Shown here: positions 35,039 to 44,946 of the stretch, in pieces
Layout of the letters: every line of letters starts with the position of its first letter
Position numbering within the stretch: the first letter of the stretch is position 1
Assembly: GCF_004293625.1 (NCBI RefSeq)
Contig: NZ_CP033040.1
Span: 1,054,001-1,118,000 of the forward strand
From: Thiomicrorhabdus indica
GTDB taxonomy: Bacteria > Pseudomonadota > Gammaproteobacteria > Thiomicrospirales > Thiomicrospiraceae
DNA: 64,000 bases
Direction: 5' to 3'
Made by a program: the position numbers and the translations under genes
Notes under the pieces: generated by a model
Told to the model about the DNA's origin: nothing
The model's database searches: none
What the model saw: the letters and a program-made list of their open reading frames with translations, nothing else

Positions 35039-35391
35039 AGGGTGACTTGCATTTGGATGGTGCCTTGGAAGGGGTTGTGAAAGTTGAATCTGATGTTTCT
35101 GTCGGGCGCACTGGACAGCTGACAGGGTTGGTAAAGTGTCAAAATCTGTTTGTGAGTGGGCACGTTGATGCAAAAGTGGCTTGCCAAACGCTCGAAATCT
35201 TGCCAGGCGGCCAGTTTAGTGGTGAGGTGATTTGTCATGATTTCATTGTTGACGAAGGTGGTGAGTTTAATGGTCAGCGTTACCAGTTAACGGATGAAGG
35301 TGAAGTTGTTGCTTTGGAGAAGTGTTTGGAAATGCTCAAAAATGATCAGCTTTTTTCGTTTGCAGGGGTTGAATTAGCGGTGGACAAGTAG
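34939..35391 (+). CDS. Bactofilin-family cytoskeletal protein
   Basis: A 150-aa bactofilin: after about 15 residues comes TIITRGTKISGEL, then the Gly-spaced beta-helix repeats (GDLHLDGALEGVV, VGRTGQLTGLV, LFVSGHVDA). Bactofilins form stable filaments that place wall enzymes. ATG 34939 overlaps the M23 gene by 100 bases in another frame. No later ATG, GTG or TTG precedes the conserved core, so the overlap appears genuine unless the sequence has an error. Confidence 0.85.
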   Translation: MGIFRASGQLQSPSGGKTIITRGTKISGELEHLEGDLHLDGALEGVVKVESDVSVGRTGQLTGLVKCQNLFVSGHVDAKVACQTLEILPGGQFSGEVICHDFIVDEGGEFNGQRYQLTDEGEVVALEKCLEMLKNDQLFSFAGVELAVDK

Positions 35392-35464
35392 TCAGACTAG
35401 CAAACAGTTTTAAGAATTTAAGTTTTTAGAAAAATTAAAGTTTTAAGGAATAAGGATTTACAAG

Positions 35465-36487
35465 ATGTCAAAGTTATACGATATCGCAGTAGTTGGTGCG
35501 ACAGGTGCAGTTGGGGAAACCATTTTAAAAGTGCTAGAAGAGCGTAACTTTCCAGTTGGTAACTTGTATCCTCTGGCTTCATCAAGATCGGCCGGTAAGA
35601 AAGTAGAATTTAATGGTAAATGGGTTGAAATCCAAGATCTTGCTGAATTTGATTTTTCAAAGGTACAGATCGGACTATTCTCACCGGGAGCAAGTATTTC
35701 GGCTGAATACGCTCCAAAAGCCGCTGCTGCCGGATGTGTAGTGGTTGATAATACTTCACAATTTCGCTATGACGACGATATTCCGTTGGTTGTTCCAGAG
35801 GTGAATCCAGAGGCGGTAGCAGGTTATAAAAACCGTGGGATTATTGCGAACCCAAATTGTTCAACCATTCAAATGCTGGTCGCGTTAAAACCGATTTATG
35901 ATGCAGTTGGCATTAAGCGTATCAATGTGTCCACTTATCAAGCTGTTTCTGGGTCGGGTAAGGAAGCGATTGAAGAATTGGCAACTCAAACGGCGAACCT
36001 TTTGAATATGAAGCCTGTTGAAACAAAAGTTTATCCTAAACAGATTGCATTTAACTGTATTCCGCAAATTGATGTGTTTATGGAAAATGGCTACACCAAA
36101 GAAGAGATGAAGATGGTGTGGGAAACCAAAAAAATCATGGGTGACGAGTCAATTACTGTAAACCCAACGGCGGTTCGTGTCCCTGTTTTCTTTGGTCATA
36201 GTGAAGCGATTCATATTGAGACTGAAAAGAAAATCACGGCAAATGAAGCCATGGAGCTTTTCAAAAAAGCAGATGGTATTGTGTTGATGGATGAGCGTGT
36301 AGATGGCGGTTATCCAACGGCAGTTACGGATGCAGCAGAAACAAATCCTGTCTATGTTGGTCGAGTCCGTGAAGACATTTCTCATGAGAATGGCCTGAAT
36401 TTGTGGGTTGTTGCAGATAATGTTCGTAAAGGTGCTGCAACCAATACGGTTCAGATTGCAGAAGTACTTATTCGAGACTATATCTAA
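35465..36487 (+). CDS. asd: Aspartate-semialdehyde dehydrogenase
   Basis: A 340-aa NADPH-dependent enzyme making aspartate semialdehyde for Lys, Thr, Met and diaminopimelate. It shows VVGATGAVGE at the N-terminus, the catalytic Cys in NPNCSTIQ, and a conserved HSEAIHIE. AAGGA precedes the ATG. In many Gammaproteobacteria fimV follows asd; here truA does. Confidence 0.95.
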   Translation: MSKLYDIAVVGATGAVGETILKVLEERNFPVGNLYPLASSRSAGKKVEFNGKWVEIQDLAEFDFSKVQIGLFSPGASISAEYAPKAAAAGCVVVDNTSQFRYDDDIPLVVPEVNPEAVAGYKNRGIIANPNCSTIQMLVALKPIYDAVGIKRINVSTYQAVSGSGKEAIEELATQTANLLNMKPVETKVYPKQIAFNCIPQIDVFMENGYTKEEMKMVWETKKIMGDESITVNPTAVRVPVFFGHSEAIHIETEKKITANEAMELFKKADGIVLMDERVDGGYPTAVTDAAETNPVYVGRVREDISHENGLNLWVVADNVRKGAATNTVQIAEVLIRDYI

Positions 36488-36599
36488 ACAGCTTTTTTGA
36501 CGTGTTTTTTTAGGTGTAATAAGTGTTTGCTTAGGAGTATAAGCAAATAATTTTCGCCTTGAGTTTAGTTAAAAAATTCGGTTAGAGATTAGTAATTTT

Positions 36600-37403
36600 A
36601 TGAGAATAGCTCTAGGAATTGAATACTTGGGTGGCGCTTATTGTGGCTATCAGCGACAAAAGCACTGTCCATCGATTCAACAACATCTTGAGAGCGCTTT
36701 AAGCTCTATTGCGAATCACGCAGTAGAGCTTTTTTGTGCAGGTCGAACTGACACAGGTGTACATGCGGTTGGTCAGGTGGTGCATTTTGATACAGATGCT
36801 ATTCGTCCTGAGCGTGCATGGATTCAAGGTACAAACACGCAGTTGCCAGCGGATATTCGGGTTGCTTGGATGCAGGAGGTGTCTGCGAGTGATTTGGAAG
36901 AGGGCGGCTTTCATGCACGTTTTTCTGCTGTTGCTCGTCAATATCGTTATGTGATTTTTAACCGGCCGGTAAACTCTGCAGTTTTGGCTGGGCGGGTGAC
37001 ACACGAATCTTATCTTTTGGATGAGAAAAGTATGCATGCGGCTGCCCAGGCATTGCTTGGTGAACAGGATTTTAGTTCCTTCAGAGCTGCGTCTTGTCAG
37101 GCATCTCATGCTCGCCGGAATGTACAGAGTGTTGCTGTGACTCGTTTCGGTGATTTTGTCTTTATCGATATACAGGCCAATGCATTTTTACACCACATGG
37201 TTCGCAACATTGCAGGTGCCCTGATTGAGGTGGGTAAAGGGCATCAGTCGGTACAATGGATTACGGAACTATTGAAAGTTCAAGATAGAACGAAAGCTGC
37301 CCCCACAGCCCCGGCTTCTGGGCTATATTTTGTTAATGCCATTTATCCTGAGGTTTTACAAATCCCCAGAATGCAGCTTAATGAAGTGTTATGGCAGTTT
37401 TAG
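36600..37403 (+). CDS. truA: tRNA pseudouridine(38-40) synthase
   Basis: A 267-aa TruA with the catalytic Asp in CAGRTDTGVHA and the FHARFSA and FLHHMVRNIAG motifs. It isomerises uridines 38-40 in the anticodon arm. It starts 112 bases after asd and 23 bases before trpF. A palindrome copy at 36961 encodes NRPVN. Confidence 0.95.
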   Translation: MRIALGIEYLGGAYCGYQRQKHCPSIQQHLESALSSIANHAVELFCAGRTDTGVHAVGQVVHFDTDAIRPERAWIQGTNTQLPADIRVAWMQEVSASDLEEGGFHARFSAVARQYRYVIFNRPVNSAVLAGRVTHESYLLDEKSMHAAAQALLGEQDFSSFRAASCQASHARRNVQSVAVTRFGDFVFIDIQANAFLHHMVRNIAGALIEVGKGHQSVQWITELLKVQDRTKAAPTAPASGLYFVNAIYPEVLQIPRMQLNEVLWQF

Positions 37404-37426
37404 TTAGGAATCAATAAGGAATTTGA

Positions 37427-38050
37427 ATGCGAACTCGTGTTAAAATTTGCGGCCTGACAAATGTAGCAGATGCACTGGTTGCCGCGAATGCTGGGGCTGA
37501 TGCAATTGGTTTGGTGTTTTATCCGCCTAGCCCAAGGAATGTAACTATTGCAGATGCGAAAAAAATTGCTCAGTCTATCCCGGCGTTTGTGACTAAAACG
37601 GCCTTGTTTGTAAACCCTGAACCTGAATTTGTGGAAGATGTTTTGGCAAATGTCGAAATCGATCTGATTCAGTTTCATGGTGATGAAACGGGGGAGTTTT
37701 GTCAGCAGTTTAATCGCAGTTATATTAAAGCGATTGCAATGAAACCAGGTGTTGACTTGCAAAATGTTGCGAAAGCATACCAATCAAGTGCGGGTATTTT
37801 GCTGGATACCTATAAAAAAGGCGTACCGGGTGGAACCGGTGAGTCGTTTAATTGGGAGCTTGTCCCAAAAGAATATGAGAAGCCAATTATTTTGGCCGGA
37901 GGCTTAAGCCCAGAAAATGTTGCACAGGCGATTGCCCAAACGAATGTTTGGGCTGTTGATGTCAGTGGTGGAGTCGAGGCAGAAAAGGGCATAAAAAGCC
38001 CTGAGAAAATTCAACAATTTATTAAATATTCAATGAGTGAAGCCGAATGA
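37427..38050 (+). CDS. trpF: Phosphoribosylanthranilate isomerase
   Basis: A 207-aa TIM-barrel enzyme of tryptophan synthesis. Motifs are VKICGLT with the catalytic Cys, [18 protein letters not shown], and AGGLSPENV near the end. It overlaps trpB by 4 bases (ATGA), so translation is coupled. Confidence 0.95.
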   Translation: MRTRVKICGLTNVADALVAANAGADAIGLVFYPPSPRNVTIADAKKIAQSIPAFVTKTALFVNPEPEFVEDVLANVEIDLIQFHGDETGEFCQQFNRSYIKAIAMKPGVDLQNVAKAYQSSAGILLDTYKKGVPGGTGESFNWELVPKEYEKPIILAGGLSPENVAQAIAQTNVWAVDVSGGVEAEKGIKSPEKIQQFIKYSMSEAE

Positions 38051-39267
38051 CAACCGAAAATTCATCGATTAATTTCTCACAGTTTCCAGATAAAGATGGT
38101 CACTTTGGTCCATATGGTGGGATTTTTGCCCCTGAAACTCTGATGGCGGCTCTTGAGCAACTAAATCAAGAGTATGAAAGTGTTAAAAATGATCCCGAGT
38201 TTTTAAATGAAATCGCTAAAGACTTGAAGGATTATGTTGGGCGACCAACGCCTTTGTATTATGCGCAGCGCTGGTCAGAGGAACTAGGGGGCGCTAAGAT
38301 TTATCTAAAGCGTGAAGACTTGAATCATACAGGTGCTCATAAAGTTAATAACACGATTGGTCAGGCATTGTTGGCAAAACGTTTAGGTAAAAAACGCATT
38401 ATTGCTGAGACTGGTGCTGGTCAGCACGGAGTCGCTTCGGCAACCGTTGCAGCCCGTTTGGGACTTGAATGTATTGTTTACATGGGAGCCGATGATGTAG
38501 TTCGCCAAGCACCAAATGTTGCTCGAATGCGAATGTTGGGCGCAACTGTTGTGCCTGTTACCTCCGGCTCTCGTACCTTGAAAGATGCACTGAATGAAGC
38601 GATGCGTGATTGGGTAACCAATGTAGATGATACTTTCTATATTATTGGGACCGTTGCCGGTCCTCACCCTTATCCAGCTATGGTTCGAGACTTTCAAGCC
38701 GTGATTGGTGAAGAGGCTCGTGCTCAGTGTTTAGAGAAGGAAGGAAAGTTACCTGAAGCATTGATTGCTTGTGTGGGTGGTGGCTCTAATGCGATAGGCC
38801 TTTTCCATAAGTTTTTGGCAGATGACTCCGTCAAAATTTACGGTGTAGAACCGGCCGGCCACGGATTGGAAACTGATCAGCATGCTGCACCTTTGTGTAA
38901 AGGTACACCAGGAGTTCTTCATGGAAACCGCACTTATTTGATGCAAGATGAAAATGGACAAATTCAAGGAACCCATTCTATTTCTGCTGGTTTGGATTAT
39001 CCAGGTGTTGGGCCTGAGCATGCGTGGCTAAAAGATATTGGTCGTGTGAATTATGTCGCAATAACGGATGAAGAAGCTTTACAGGGTTTTCGCGATTTAA
39101 CCCGTTTTGAAGGCATTATCCCTGCATTAGAATCTTCTCATGCCATTGCTTATGCAACAAAGTTAGCACCGAGTATGGGGAAAGATGAAGTGATTATTGT
39201 CAATCTTTCTGGGCGTGGTGATAAAGATATGAACACGATTTGCCAAATTGAAGGCATCGATTTTTAG
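38047..39267 (+). CDS. trpB: Tryptophan synthase beta chain
   Basis: A 406-aa PLP enzyme joining indole and serine. The PLP lysine is in [21 protein letters not shown] binds the phosphate; NLSGRGDKD closes the C-terminal part. It is separated from trpA by 156 bases that carry a copy of the dispersed element. Confidence 0.97.
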   Translation: MTTENSSINFSQFPDKDGHFGPYGGIFAPETLMAALEQLNQEYESVKNDPEFLNEIAKDLKDYVGRPTPLYYAQRWSEELGGAKIYLKREDLNHTGAHKVNNTIGQALLAKRLGKKRIIAETGAGQHGVASATVAARLGLECIVYMGADDVVRQAPNVARMRMLGATVVPVTSGSRTLKDALNEAMRDWVTNVDDTFYIIGTVAGPHPYPAMVRDFQAVIGEEARAQCLEKEGKLPEALIACVGGGSNAIGLFHKFLADDSVKIYGVEPAGHGLETDQHAAPLCKGTPGVLHGNRTYLMQDENGQIQGTHSISAGLDYPGVGPEHAWLKDIGRVNYVAITDEEALQGFRDLTRFEGIIPALESSHAIAYATKLAPSMGKDEVIIVNLSGRGDKDMNTICQIEGIDF

Positions 39268-39271
39268 CAAC

Positions 39272-39375
39272 TGCGATTTGAAAATACTTCGTTAGAAGCA
39301 GGATTCAAAAATGCTCATGTACAAGAATACGCCGCGTTTTTTATGCCCACTTTAGCCTTGTCTTTTCAAGTTTCG
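39272..39375 (+). repeat. Dispersed intergenic element, copy B
   Basis: Lies between trpB and trpA. It contains TCATGTAC (39315), AATACG, a CG-rich patch and TTTAGCCTTGTC (39352-39363). The order and spacing match copy A (20801-20916, minus strand). The only other content of the spacer is the region just before trpA. Confidence 0.5.
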
Positions 39376-39423
39376 TAACACTAAAACTGACTGTGATAAA
39401 GAATTGAAAGAACTTTTGGAATT

Positions 39424-40242
39424 ATGAATAGAATTTCTCAAACATTTGACACTTTGAAATCTCAAGGTAAAACGGCTCTAATCCCTTATATTACCGCAGG
39501 AGATCCACGCCCAAATGCCACGGTTAGTTTGATGCACCTTTTGGTTGAAAAAGGTGCGGATATGATTGAATTAGGTGTGCCGTTTTCGGACCCTATGGCG
39601 GATGGACCTGTCATTCAAAAAGCCGTTGAGCGTGCATTAGCGCATAATGTTTCCATGAACGATGTTTTTGAAATGGTTCGTGAATTTCGCGAAAAAAATA
39701 CAGAAACACCTGTCATTTTAATGGGGTATTTAAACCCCGTAGAGCGAATGGGGTTTGAAAATTTTGCTAATGCAGCAAGTTCTGTAGGGATTGATGGAAT
39801 TTTAACGGTTGATATGCCTCCACAAGAGTCGATGGGATATTTTGAGGCGATGCAGTCTCACAACCTTGAAAGAATCTTTTTGGTGTCTCCAACTACGCCG
39901 TTAACTCGTTTAGAAGCCGTGAATGAAAAAGGTAGTGGCTTTGCTTATTATGTGTCGCTAAAAGGTGTCACTGGAACCAAAGAAGTGGATGCGGATGATG
40001 TTGCGATACAAATGAAGCGTCTTAGCAATCATATTGATTTACCGGTTGGAATTGGTTTTGGAATTCGCGATGGAGAAGCCGCGGCAAAAATGGCTAAGCT
40101 AGGAGATGCGGTTATTGTTGGTTCTGTACTGGTAAGCCTAATTGAAGCTCGTGCAGAGCAAGATTTATATGAAATTGAATTGGCATTGGGTGAAAAAATG
40201 TCAGAACTTCGCCACGCGATTGATCGCGCGGATGCAGAATAA
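39424..40242 (+). CDS. trpA: Tryptophan synthase alpha chain
   Basis: A 272-aa TIM barrel that releases indole. Motifs: PYITAGDP, the catalytic Glu in IELGVPFSDP, and the catalytic Asp in LTVDMPP. VGIGFGIRD and AVIVGS are also present. It is followed 18 bases later by accD, a common gammaproteobacterial order. Confidence 0.96.
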   Translation: MNRISQTFDTLKSQGKTALIPYITAGDPRPNATVSLMHLLVEKGADMIELGVPFSDPMADGPVIQKAVERALAHNVSMNDVFEMVREFREKNTETPVILMGYLNPVERMGFENFANAASSVGIDGILTVDMPPQESMGYFEAMQSHNLERIFLVSPTTPLTRLEAVNEKGSGFAYYVSLKGVTGTKEVDADDVAIQMKRLSNHIDLPVGIGFGIRDGEAAAKMAKLGDAVIVGSVLVSLIEARAEQDLYEIELALGEKMSELRHAIDRADAE

Positions 40243-40260
40243 GAAAATTTAGGAGTTGTT

Positions 40261-41115
40261 ATGAACTGGTTCGATAAAATTTTGCCGAGCATTAAATCGG
40301 TCACAGATCGTAAAAAATCTGTCCCAGAAGGGCTTTGGACCAAATGCCCCAAATGTGAGGCAACACTTTATCGTGCTGAAGTTCACCGTAATCAAGAGGT
40401 GTGTCCAAAGTGTGATCACCATATGCGTCTAGGAGGTCGTGACCGATTGGAGGCGTTTTTTGATGAAGGAACCTTTGAAGAATTTGCTCAAAATTTAAAG
40501 CCGGTTGATCGATTAAAATTTCGTGATTTGAAAAAATACAAAGACCGAATTTCTCAGGCGCAGAAGGCAACGGGTGAAAACGATTCTTTTATTACTGCAA
40601 AAGGTGACATCTGCGGTTTGGGTGTGGTTGCAGCTGCATTTGAATTTAAATTTATGGGTGGCTCAATGGGCTCCGTTGTCGGTGAAAAATTTGTTCGTGC
40701 AGTGGATTTAGCCATTGAAGAAAATAAACCATTTATCTGTTTTTCAGCATCAGGCGGCGCTCGAATGCAAGAAGCACTCTTTTCGCTTATGCAAATGGCA
40801 AAAACTTCAGCCGCACTTGGACGTTTGCGTGAAAAAGGGCTTCCCTTTATTTCTGTTTTAACTGACCCTACTATGGGGGGCGTTTCTGCTTCATTTGCAA
40901 TGCTAGGGGATTTGAATGTGGCTGAGCCGAAAGCTTTAATTGGTTTTGCGGGCCCTCGTGTTATCGAGCAAACCGTTCGTGAAAAACTGCCCGAAGGATT
41001 CCAACGTAGTGAGTTTCTATTAGAGCACGGTGCCATTGATGCGATTATTCATCGCCATGATTTAGCGCCAGAACTGTCTTCAATTTGCAAGATGCTGTTA
41101 AAGCAACCTGCGTAA
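40261..41115 (+). CDS. accD: Acetyl-CoA carboxylase carboxyltransferase beta subunit
   Basis: A 284-aa subunit with an N-terminal zinc ribbon (CPKCEATLY and CPKCDHHM) and a crotonase-like carboxyltransferase core ([31 protein letters not shown]). It works with AccA to form malonyl-CoA. TTAGGAGTTGTT precedes the ATG, a strong ribosome site. Confidence 0.97.
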   Translation: MNWFDKILPSIKSVTDRKKSVPEGLWTKCPKCEATLYRAEVHRNQEVCPKCDHHMRLGGRDRLEAFFDEGTFEEFAQNLKPVDRLKFRDLKKYKDRISQAQKATGENDSFITAKGDICGLGVVAAAFEFKFMGGSMGSVVGEKFVRAVDLAIEENKPFICFSASGGARMQEALFSLMQMAKTSAALGRLREKGLPFISVLTDPTMGGVSASFAMLGDLNVAEPKALIGFAGPRVIEQTVREKLPEGFQRSEFLLEHGAIDAIIHRHDLAPELSSICKMLLKQPA

Positions 41116-41134
41116 ACAGAAAAAATAATTCTTC

Positions 41135-42592
41135 ATGCAATTGCAACCCAACAAACACTCTTCCCTTGATTATTGGATTGCTTGGCTACTAAATTTGCAT
41201 GCGCAAGAGATTGATCTAGGTCTAGAGCGTGTCAAGTCAGTTGCGGAGCGAATGGAGCTTCTTGAACCTGCGCCGTTAGTTTTAACGGTGGCAGGCACTA
41301 ATGGCAAGGGCTCAAGTGTTGCAATGCTTGTCTCCGTCCTGTCTGAGGCGGGTTTTCAAGTTGGTAGTTACACCTCACCCCATATTCAACACTTCAATGA
41401 ACGGATTCAAATCAATCAACAACCGGTAACCGACTATTCGATTATTCATGCCTTTGACTCGATTGAGAAAGCCCGTGGTGATACCAAGTTGACCTATTTT
41501 GAGTTTTCAACTTTGGCAGCTTTGTCGATTTTCAAATCTGCAAACTTGGATGTTGTTGTTTTGGAGGTTGGTCTAGGTGGTCGTTTAGATGCGGTCAACA
41601 TAGTGGATGCGGATGCTGCATTGATTACTGCAATTGATATTGATCATATTGACTGGCTTGGTGATGACAGAGAAAAAATTGCCATTGAAAAAGCTGGTGT
41701 CATGCGTTCAAAACGTTTTGCGGTCTGTTCCGATTCCAACCCTCCAAAATCACTTGAGAAATATTCAGCCGCTAATGATGTTGAATTGTTTCAACTTGGA
41801 GATGCGTTTTCCTATGGTAATACATCCTCTTTGAAGGTTTCTATTTTTAAAGGCCACCAAAACTGGGTTTGGAATAATCATTCAATGGATTTAAGCCGTT
41901 TGACTAATGATCAAATCGATTTAGTTTTTCCAAATCTTAAAGGGGCGTTTCAGCTGCAAAATGCCTCTGGTGTTGTAGCGTTAATTTTGGCTTTGTGGTC
42001 GAAAAAACTATTGCCTTATGAGCTTTCACCGGCCGGGATGATTGATGCGATTAATCATGGGCTTCACAAATCTCATCATCCTGGGCGTTTGCAAGAGAAA
42101 TGGGTTAACGATCAATATTGGTTAATTGATGTAGCTCACAACCCACAATCAGCTGGCGTTTTAGTGGAATTTCTACAGCAAACTCAGCAATCAGCCTTTA
42201 CTGCAATATTTTCTGTCCTGAAAGATAAAGATTCCATACCAATGGTTAAAGCCTTAAAGCCTTTTGTAAACCGCTGGTTGATTGCCGACTTGAACAATCC
42301 ACGTTCAATGAATTTACAAGAACTAACTGCTGTTCTTGAGAGTGCTGGGGTCGATGAAATTGATGAGGTTGTTCAACAATGTGATTCGATTGAGGCTTGT
42401 GCTGAGTTAGCTTTTGAAATGCCATCCAAAGTGCTCGTATTTGGTTCGTTTTTTACTGTTGCTAAAGTTTTTGATGCGCTTGATCAGCATGAAGAAAGCT
42501 TACCGGCCGGTAAGCTTTCTATTACCGATATACCTCAGGAAAATGAATCTGACACTTTCGTGACTCATGATCATATATTAGGACAGTCTTAA
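41135..42592 (+). CDS. folC: Folylpolyglutamate/dihydrofolate synthase
   Basis: A 485-aa Mur-ligase-like enzyme adding glutamate to folates. It has the P-loop GTNGKGSS, the GSYTSPHI motif and LEVGLGGRLDAVN. VIDVAHNPQSAG lies in the second domain. It is longer than E. coli FolC (422 aa), mainly through a C-terminal tail. The tail region contains a 28-bp perfect palindrome (42493-42520). Its stop overlaps the start of the SPOR gene (TAATG). Confidence 0.93.
   Translation: MQLQPNKHSSLDYWIAWLLNLHAQEIDLGLERVKSVAERMELLEPAPLVLTVAGTNGKGSSVAMLVSVLSEAGFQVGSYTSPHIQHFNERIQINQQPVTDYSIIHAFDSIEKARGDTKLTYFEFSTLAALSIFKSANLDVVVLEVGLGGRLDAVNIVDADAALITAIDIDHIDWLGDDREKIAIEKAGVMRSKRFAVCSDSNPPKSLEKYSAANDVELFQLGDAFSYGNTSSLKVSIFKGHQNWVWNNHSMDLSRLTNDQIDLVFPNLKGAFQLQNASGVVALILALWSKKLLPYELSPAGMIDAINHGLHKSHHPGRLQEKWVNDQYWLIDVAHNPQSAGVLVEFLQQTQQSAFTAIFSVLKDKDSIPMVKALKPFVNRWLIADLNNPRSMNLQELTAVLESAGVDEIDEVVQQCDSIEACAELAFEMPSKVLVFGSFFTVAKVFDALDQHEESLPAGKLSITDIPQENESDTFVTHDHILGQS
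42493..42520. repeat. 28-bp perfect palindrome centred on ACCGGCCGGT, inside folC
   Basis: The 14-base arm at 42493-42506 is the exact reverse complement of 42507-42520. The core is ACCGGCCGGT (42502-42511), flanked by TTA/TAA and AAGC/GCTT extensions. It codes for the folC residues SLPAGKLS near the C-terminus. It could form a very stable hairpin in mRNA close to the folC-SPOR junction. Confidence 0.85.
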
Positions 42593-43293
42593 TGATTGTT
42601 TTCGAAGATGATAAAGCACGCTACCGTTTTTTAGGTGTTGTAGTTTGGTTTTTTTTGTTAATGCTGTTTGTACCAAGTTGGTATGCAAACCCCGTAAATT
42701 TTGTACCTCATCAAGTTCAATTGGATTCTGGTTATGGTGAAGCTGATAAGAGGGTATTGTTTCCACAAGCGTATCGATTGCCTTCCAAAGACAACTCAGA
42801 AGAGGTGATGAGTCAGGCAAAAAAAGATGCAGAGCAAATTGCCATTGAGGATCTTGCTTTAAAAAAACAATCTGCACTCAGTGATGCGCAAACCCCTGCT
42901 CAAAATTTATCAAATTCTCAGCAAGCAACTGAATTGAAGGTAAATCGCTCCCAGTTTGAAAAGTCTGCGGAGCAAGCCGTTGCTGAGAAGCAAGAAGCGA
43001 TTAAAAAAGCTTCGGTTGGAGCCGAGGGTAAAGTGGAAGCTTTGCCACCTGTAAATGATGCTGGCGATTGGTTGTTATTGTTAGCTTCTTACCCGAATAA
43101 AAAAGAGGCGCAAAATTTTATGCGCTCAGTGGAGCAGGCGGGTTATTCCACCGCAATGAAATTTTATTCCAAGCAGCAGATTTACTCGGTTCGGGTGATT
43201 GGCATAGAATCGAGAGCGAAAGCTCAAATTGTAAAAAAGAAATTAGATAAAATGTTCAACCTAAACGACTCAATTATTCGTCAAAACAGATAA
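42592..43293 (+). CDS. SPOR-domain cell-division protein (DedD-like)
   Basis: A 233-aa inner-membrane protein with one helix (about residues 12-31). A long charged, Ala/Gln/Lys-rich linker follows, then a C-terminal SPOR domain (about 157-232; GDWLLLLASYPNKKEAQ, YSVRVIG). SPOR domains bind denuded glycan at the septum. Its place after folC matches dedD of other Gammaproteobacteria; cvpA, normally between this gene and purF, is absent. Confidence 0.88.
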   Translation: MIVFEDDKARYRFLGVVVWFFLLMLFVPSWYANPVNFVPHQVQLDSGYGEADKRVLFPQAYRLPSKDNSEEVMSQAKKDAEQIAIEDLALKKQSALSDAQTPAQNLSNSQQATELKVNRSQFEKSAEQAVAEKQEAIKKASVGAEGKVEALPPVNDAGDWLLLLASYPNKKEAQNFMRSVEQAGYSTAMKFYSKQQIYSVRVIGIESRAKAQIVKKKLDKMFNLNDSIIRQNR

Positions 43294-43337
43294 TGGATTT
43301 TTGAGTCAAAGAATTTAATTAAAAGAGAGTTCAAAAC

Positions 43338-44858
43338 ATGTGCGGTATTGTAGGCATCGTTACGGTCGGAAATAATTCAGTCAACCAAGAGATTTATGAT
43401 GCTCTGACCATTTTGCAACATCGTGGGCAAGATGCGGCTGGAATTGTGACCTGTGAAACAGGGCGTTTTTATCAACGTAAAGATAATGGTTTGGTAAAAG
43501 ATGTTTTTCGCACACGTCACATGCGCGATTTGGTTGGAAGCATGGGGATTGGTCATGTTCGATACCCAACCGCAGGATCGTCATCCAGTGCAGAAGCTCA
43601 ACCGTTTTATGTGAACTCTCCATACGGTATCGCAATGGGGCATAACGGTAATTTAACGAATGCCTCAGAGTTGGCGGATGAAATTTATCGAACAGATTTG
43701 CGCCATTTAAATACGGATTCTGATTCGGAAGTCTTATTAAATATTTTTGCACATGAGTTAATGAGCTGCGGAAAATTAGAAATCAATCAAGACGATATCT
43801 TTAGAGCAATTAAAGCAGTCAATAAACGTATTCGCGGTGGTTATGCGGCTGTTGGTGTCATCTCTAGTTTGGGTGTGGTTGGTTTTCGTGATCCGCACGG
43901 TTTGCGTCCTTGTGTAGTTGGTAAACGTGAAACAGCGTCTGGGACGGATTACATGCTAGCGTCTGAATCTGTTGCTTTGGACGGTCTTGGTTTTGAGTTA
44001 ATGAAGGACTTGGCACCAGGTGAAGCGGTCGTTATTACTGAGAAGGGTGAAATTTTCTTTGAACAGTGCGCTGAAAACCCAGTTTATTCACCCTGTATTT
44101 TTGAATTCGTATACTTCGCACGCCCAGACTCAATGATTGATGATATTTCAGTCTATAAATCACGTTTGCGTATGGGTGAAAAATTAGCGGATAAAATTTT
44201 AAATGAGTGGCCAGATCACGATATTGATGTGGTGATGCCGATTCCTGACACCAGCCGAACATCAGCGATTGAATTGGCAAACCGTTTAGGTAAACCTTAC
44301 CGTGAAGGCTTTATTAAAAACCGATATATTGGTCGTACCTTTATTATGCCGGGTCAACAGTTACGTAAAAAGTCGGTGCGTCAAAAGCTGAATCCAATTG
44401 ATTTAGAGTTCGAAGGAAAGAATGTCCTACTTGTCGATGATTCGATTGTTCGTGGTACGACCTCAGGTCAAATTGTGCAAATGGCTCGAGAAGCCGGTGC
44501 AAAAAAAGTTTATTTCGCCTCAGCAGCACCTGCTGTTCGTTACCCTTACGTTTACGGTATTGATATGCCATCTCCATCTGAGTTGGTTGCAAATAACCGA
44601 ACAACGGAAGAAGTGGCTGAGTACATCGGTTGTGACAGATTGGTTTATCAAGATCTTGATGATTTGATTGAGGCTGTGAGTGCAGGTTCGGAAAATATTA
44701 CCCAATTTGATACCTCTTGTTTCAGTGGTGTTTATGCAACGGGAGATATTACGCCTGAATATTTGGCGTCGCTTGATACAAGTCGTAACGACGATGCACA
44801 AACAGCAAAGAAGGCAGCGGCACAAGAGACTGTTGGTTTGCATAACGCTGGAAAATAA
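43338..44858 (+). CDS. purF: Amidophosphoribosyltransferase
   Basis: A 506-aa first enzyme of purine synthesis. The N-terminal nucleophile Cys follows the start Met (MCGIVGIV). The glutaminase domain has GHVRYPTAG. The PRPP site is [14 protein letters not shown]. It converts PRPP and glutamine to phosphoribosylamine. A GC-rich hairpin follows the stop at 44890-44904. Confidence 0.97.
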   Translation: MCGIVGIVTVGNNSVNQEIYDALTILQHRGQDAAGIVTCETGRFYQRKDNGLVKDVFRTRHMRDLVGSMGIGHVRYPTAGSSSSAEAQPFYVNSPYGIAMGHNGNLTNASELADEIYRTDLRHLNTDSDSEVLLNIFAHELMSCGKLEINQDDIFRAIKAVNKRIRGGYAAVGVISSLGVVGFRDPHGLRPCVVGKRETASGTDYMLASESVALDGLGFELMKDLAPGEAVVITEKGEIFFEQCAENPVYSPCIFEFVYFARPDSMIDDISVYKSRLRMGEKLADKILNEWPDHDIDVVMPIPDTSRTSAIELANRLGKPYREGFIKNRYIGRTFIMPGQQLRKKSVRQKLNPIDLEFEGKNVLLVDDSIVRGTTSGQIVQMAREAGAKKVYFASAAPAVRYPYVYGIDMPSPSELVANNRTTEEVAEYIGCDRLVYQDLDDLIEAVSAGSENITQFDTSCFSGVYATGDITPEYLASLDTSRNDDAQTAKKAAAQETVGLHNAGK

Positions 44859-44889
44859 CTATTTTTTAGCAAAATATAAAAATATCCAG

Positions 44890-44914
44890 GCCGGCAAAGC
44901 CGGCGGTTTATTTT
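44890..44914 (+). terminator. Probable terminator after purF
   Basis: GCCGGC (44890-44895) and GCCGGC (44899-44904) pair around AAA, followed by GGTTTATTTTT. A short but GC-rich stem with a T-rich tail. Confidence 0.55.
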
Positions 44915-44946
44915 TGGAAAAATAAGAATTATTTGGGAAAAATTAA

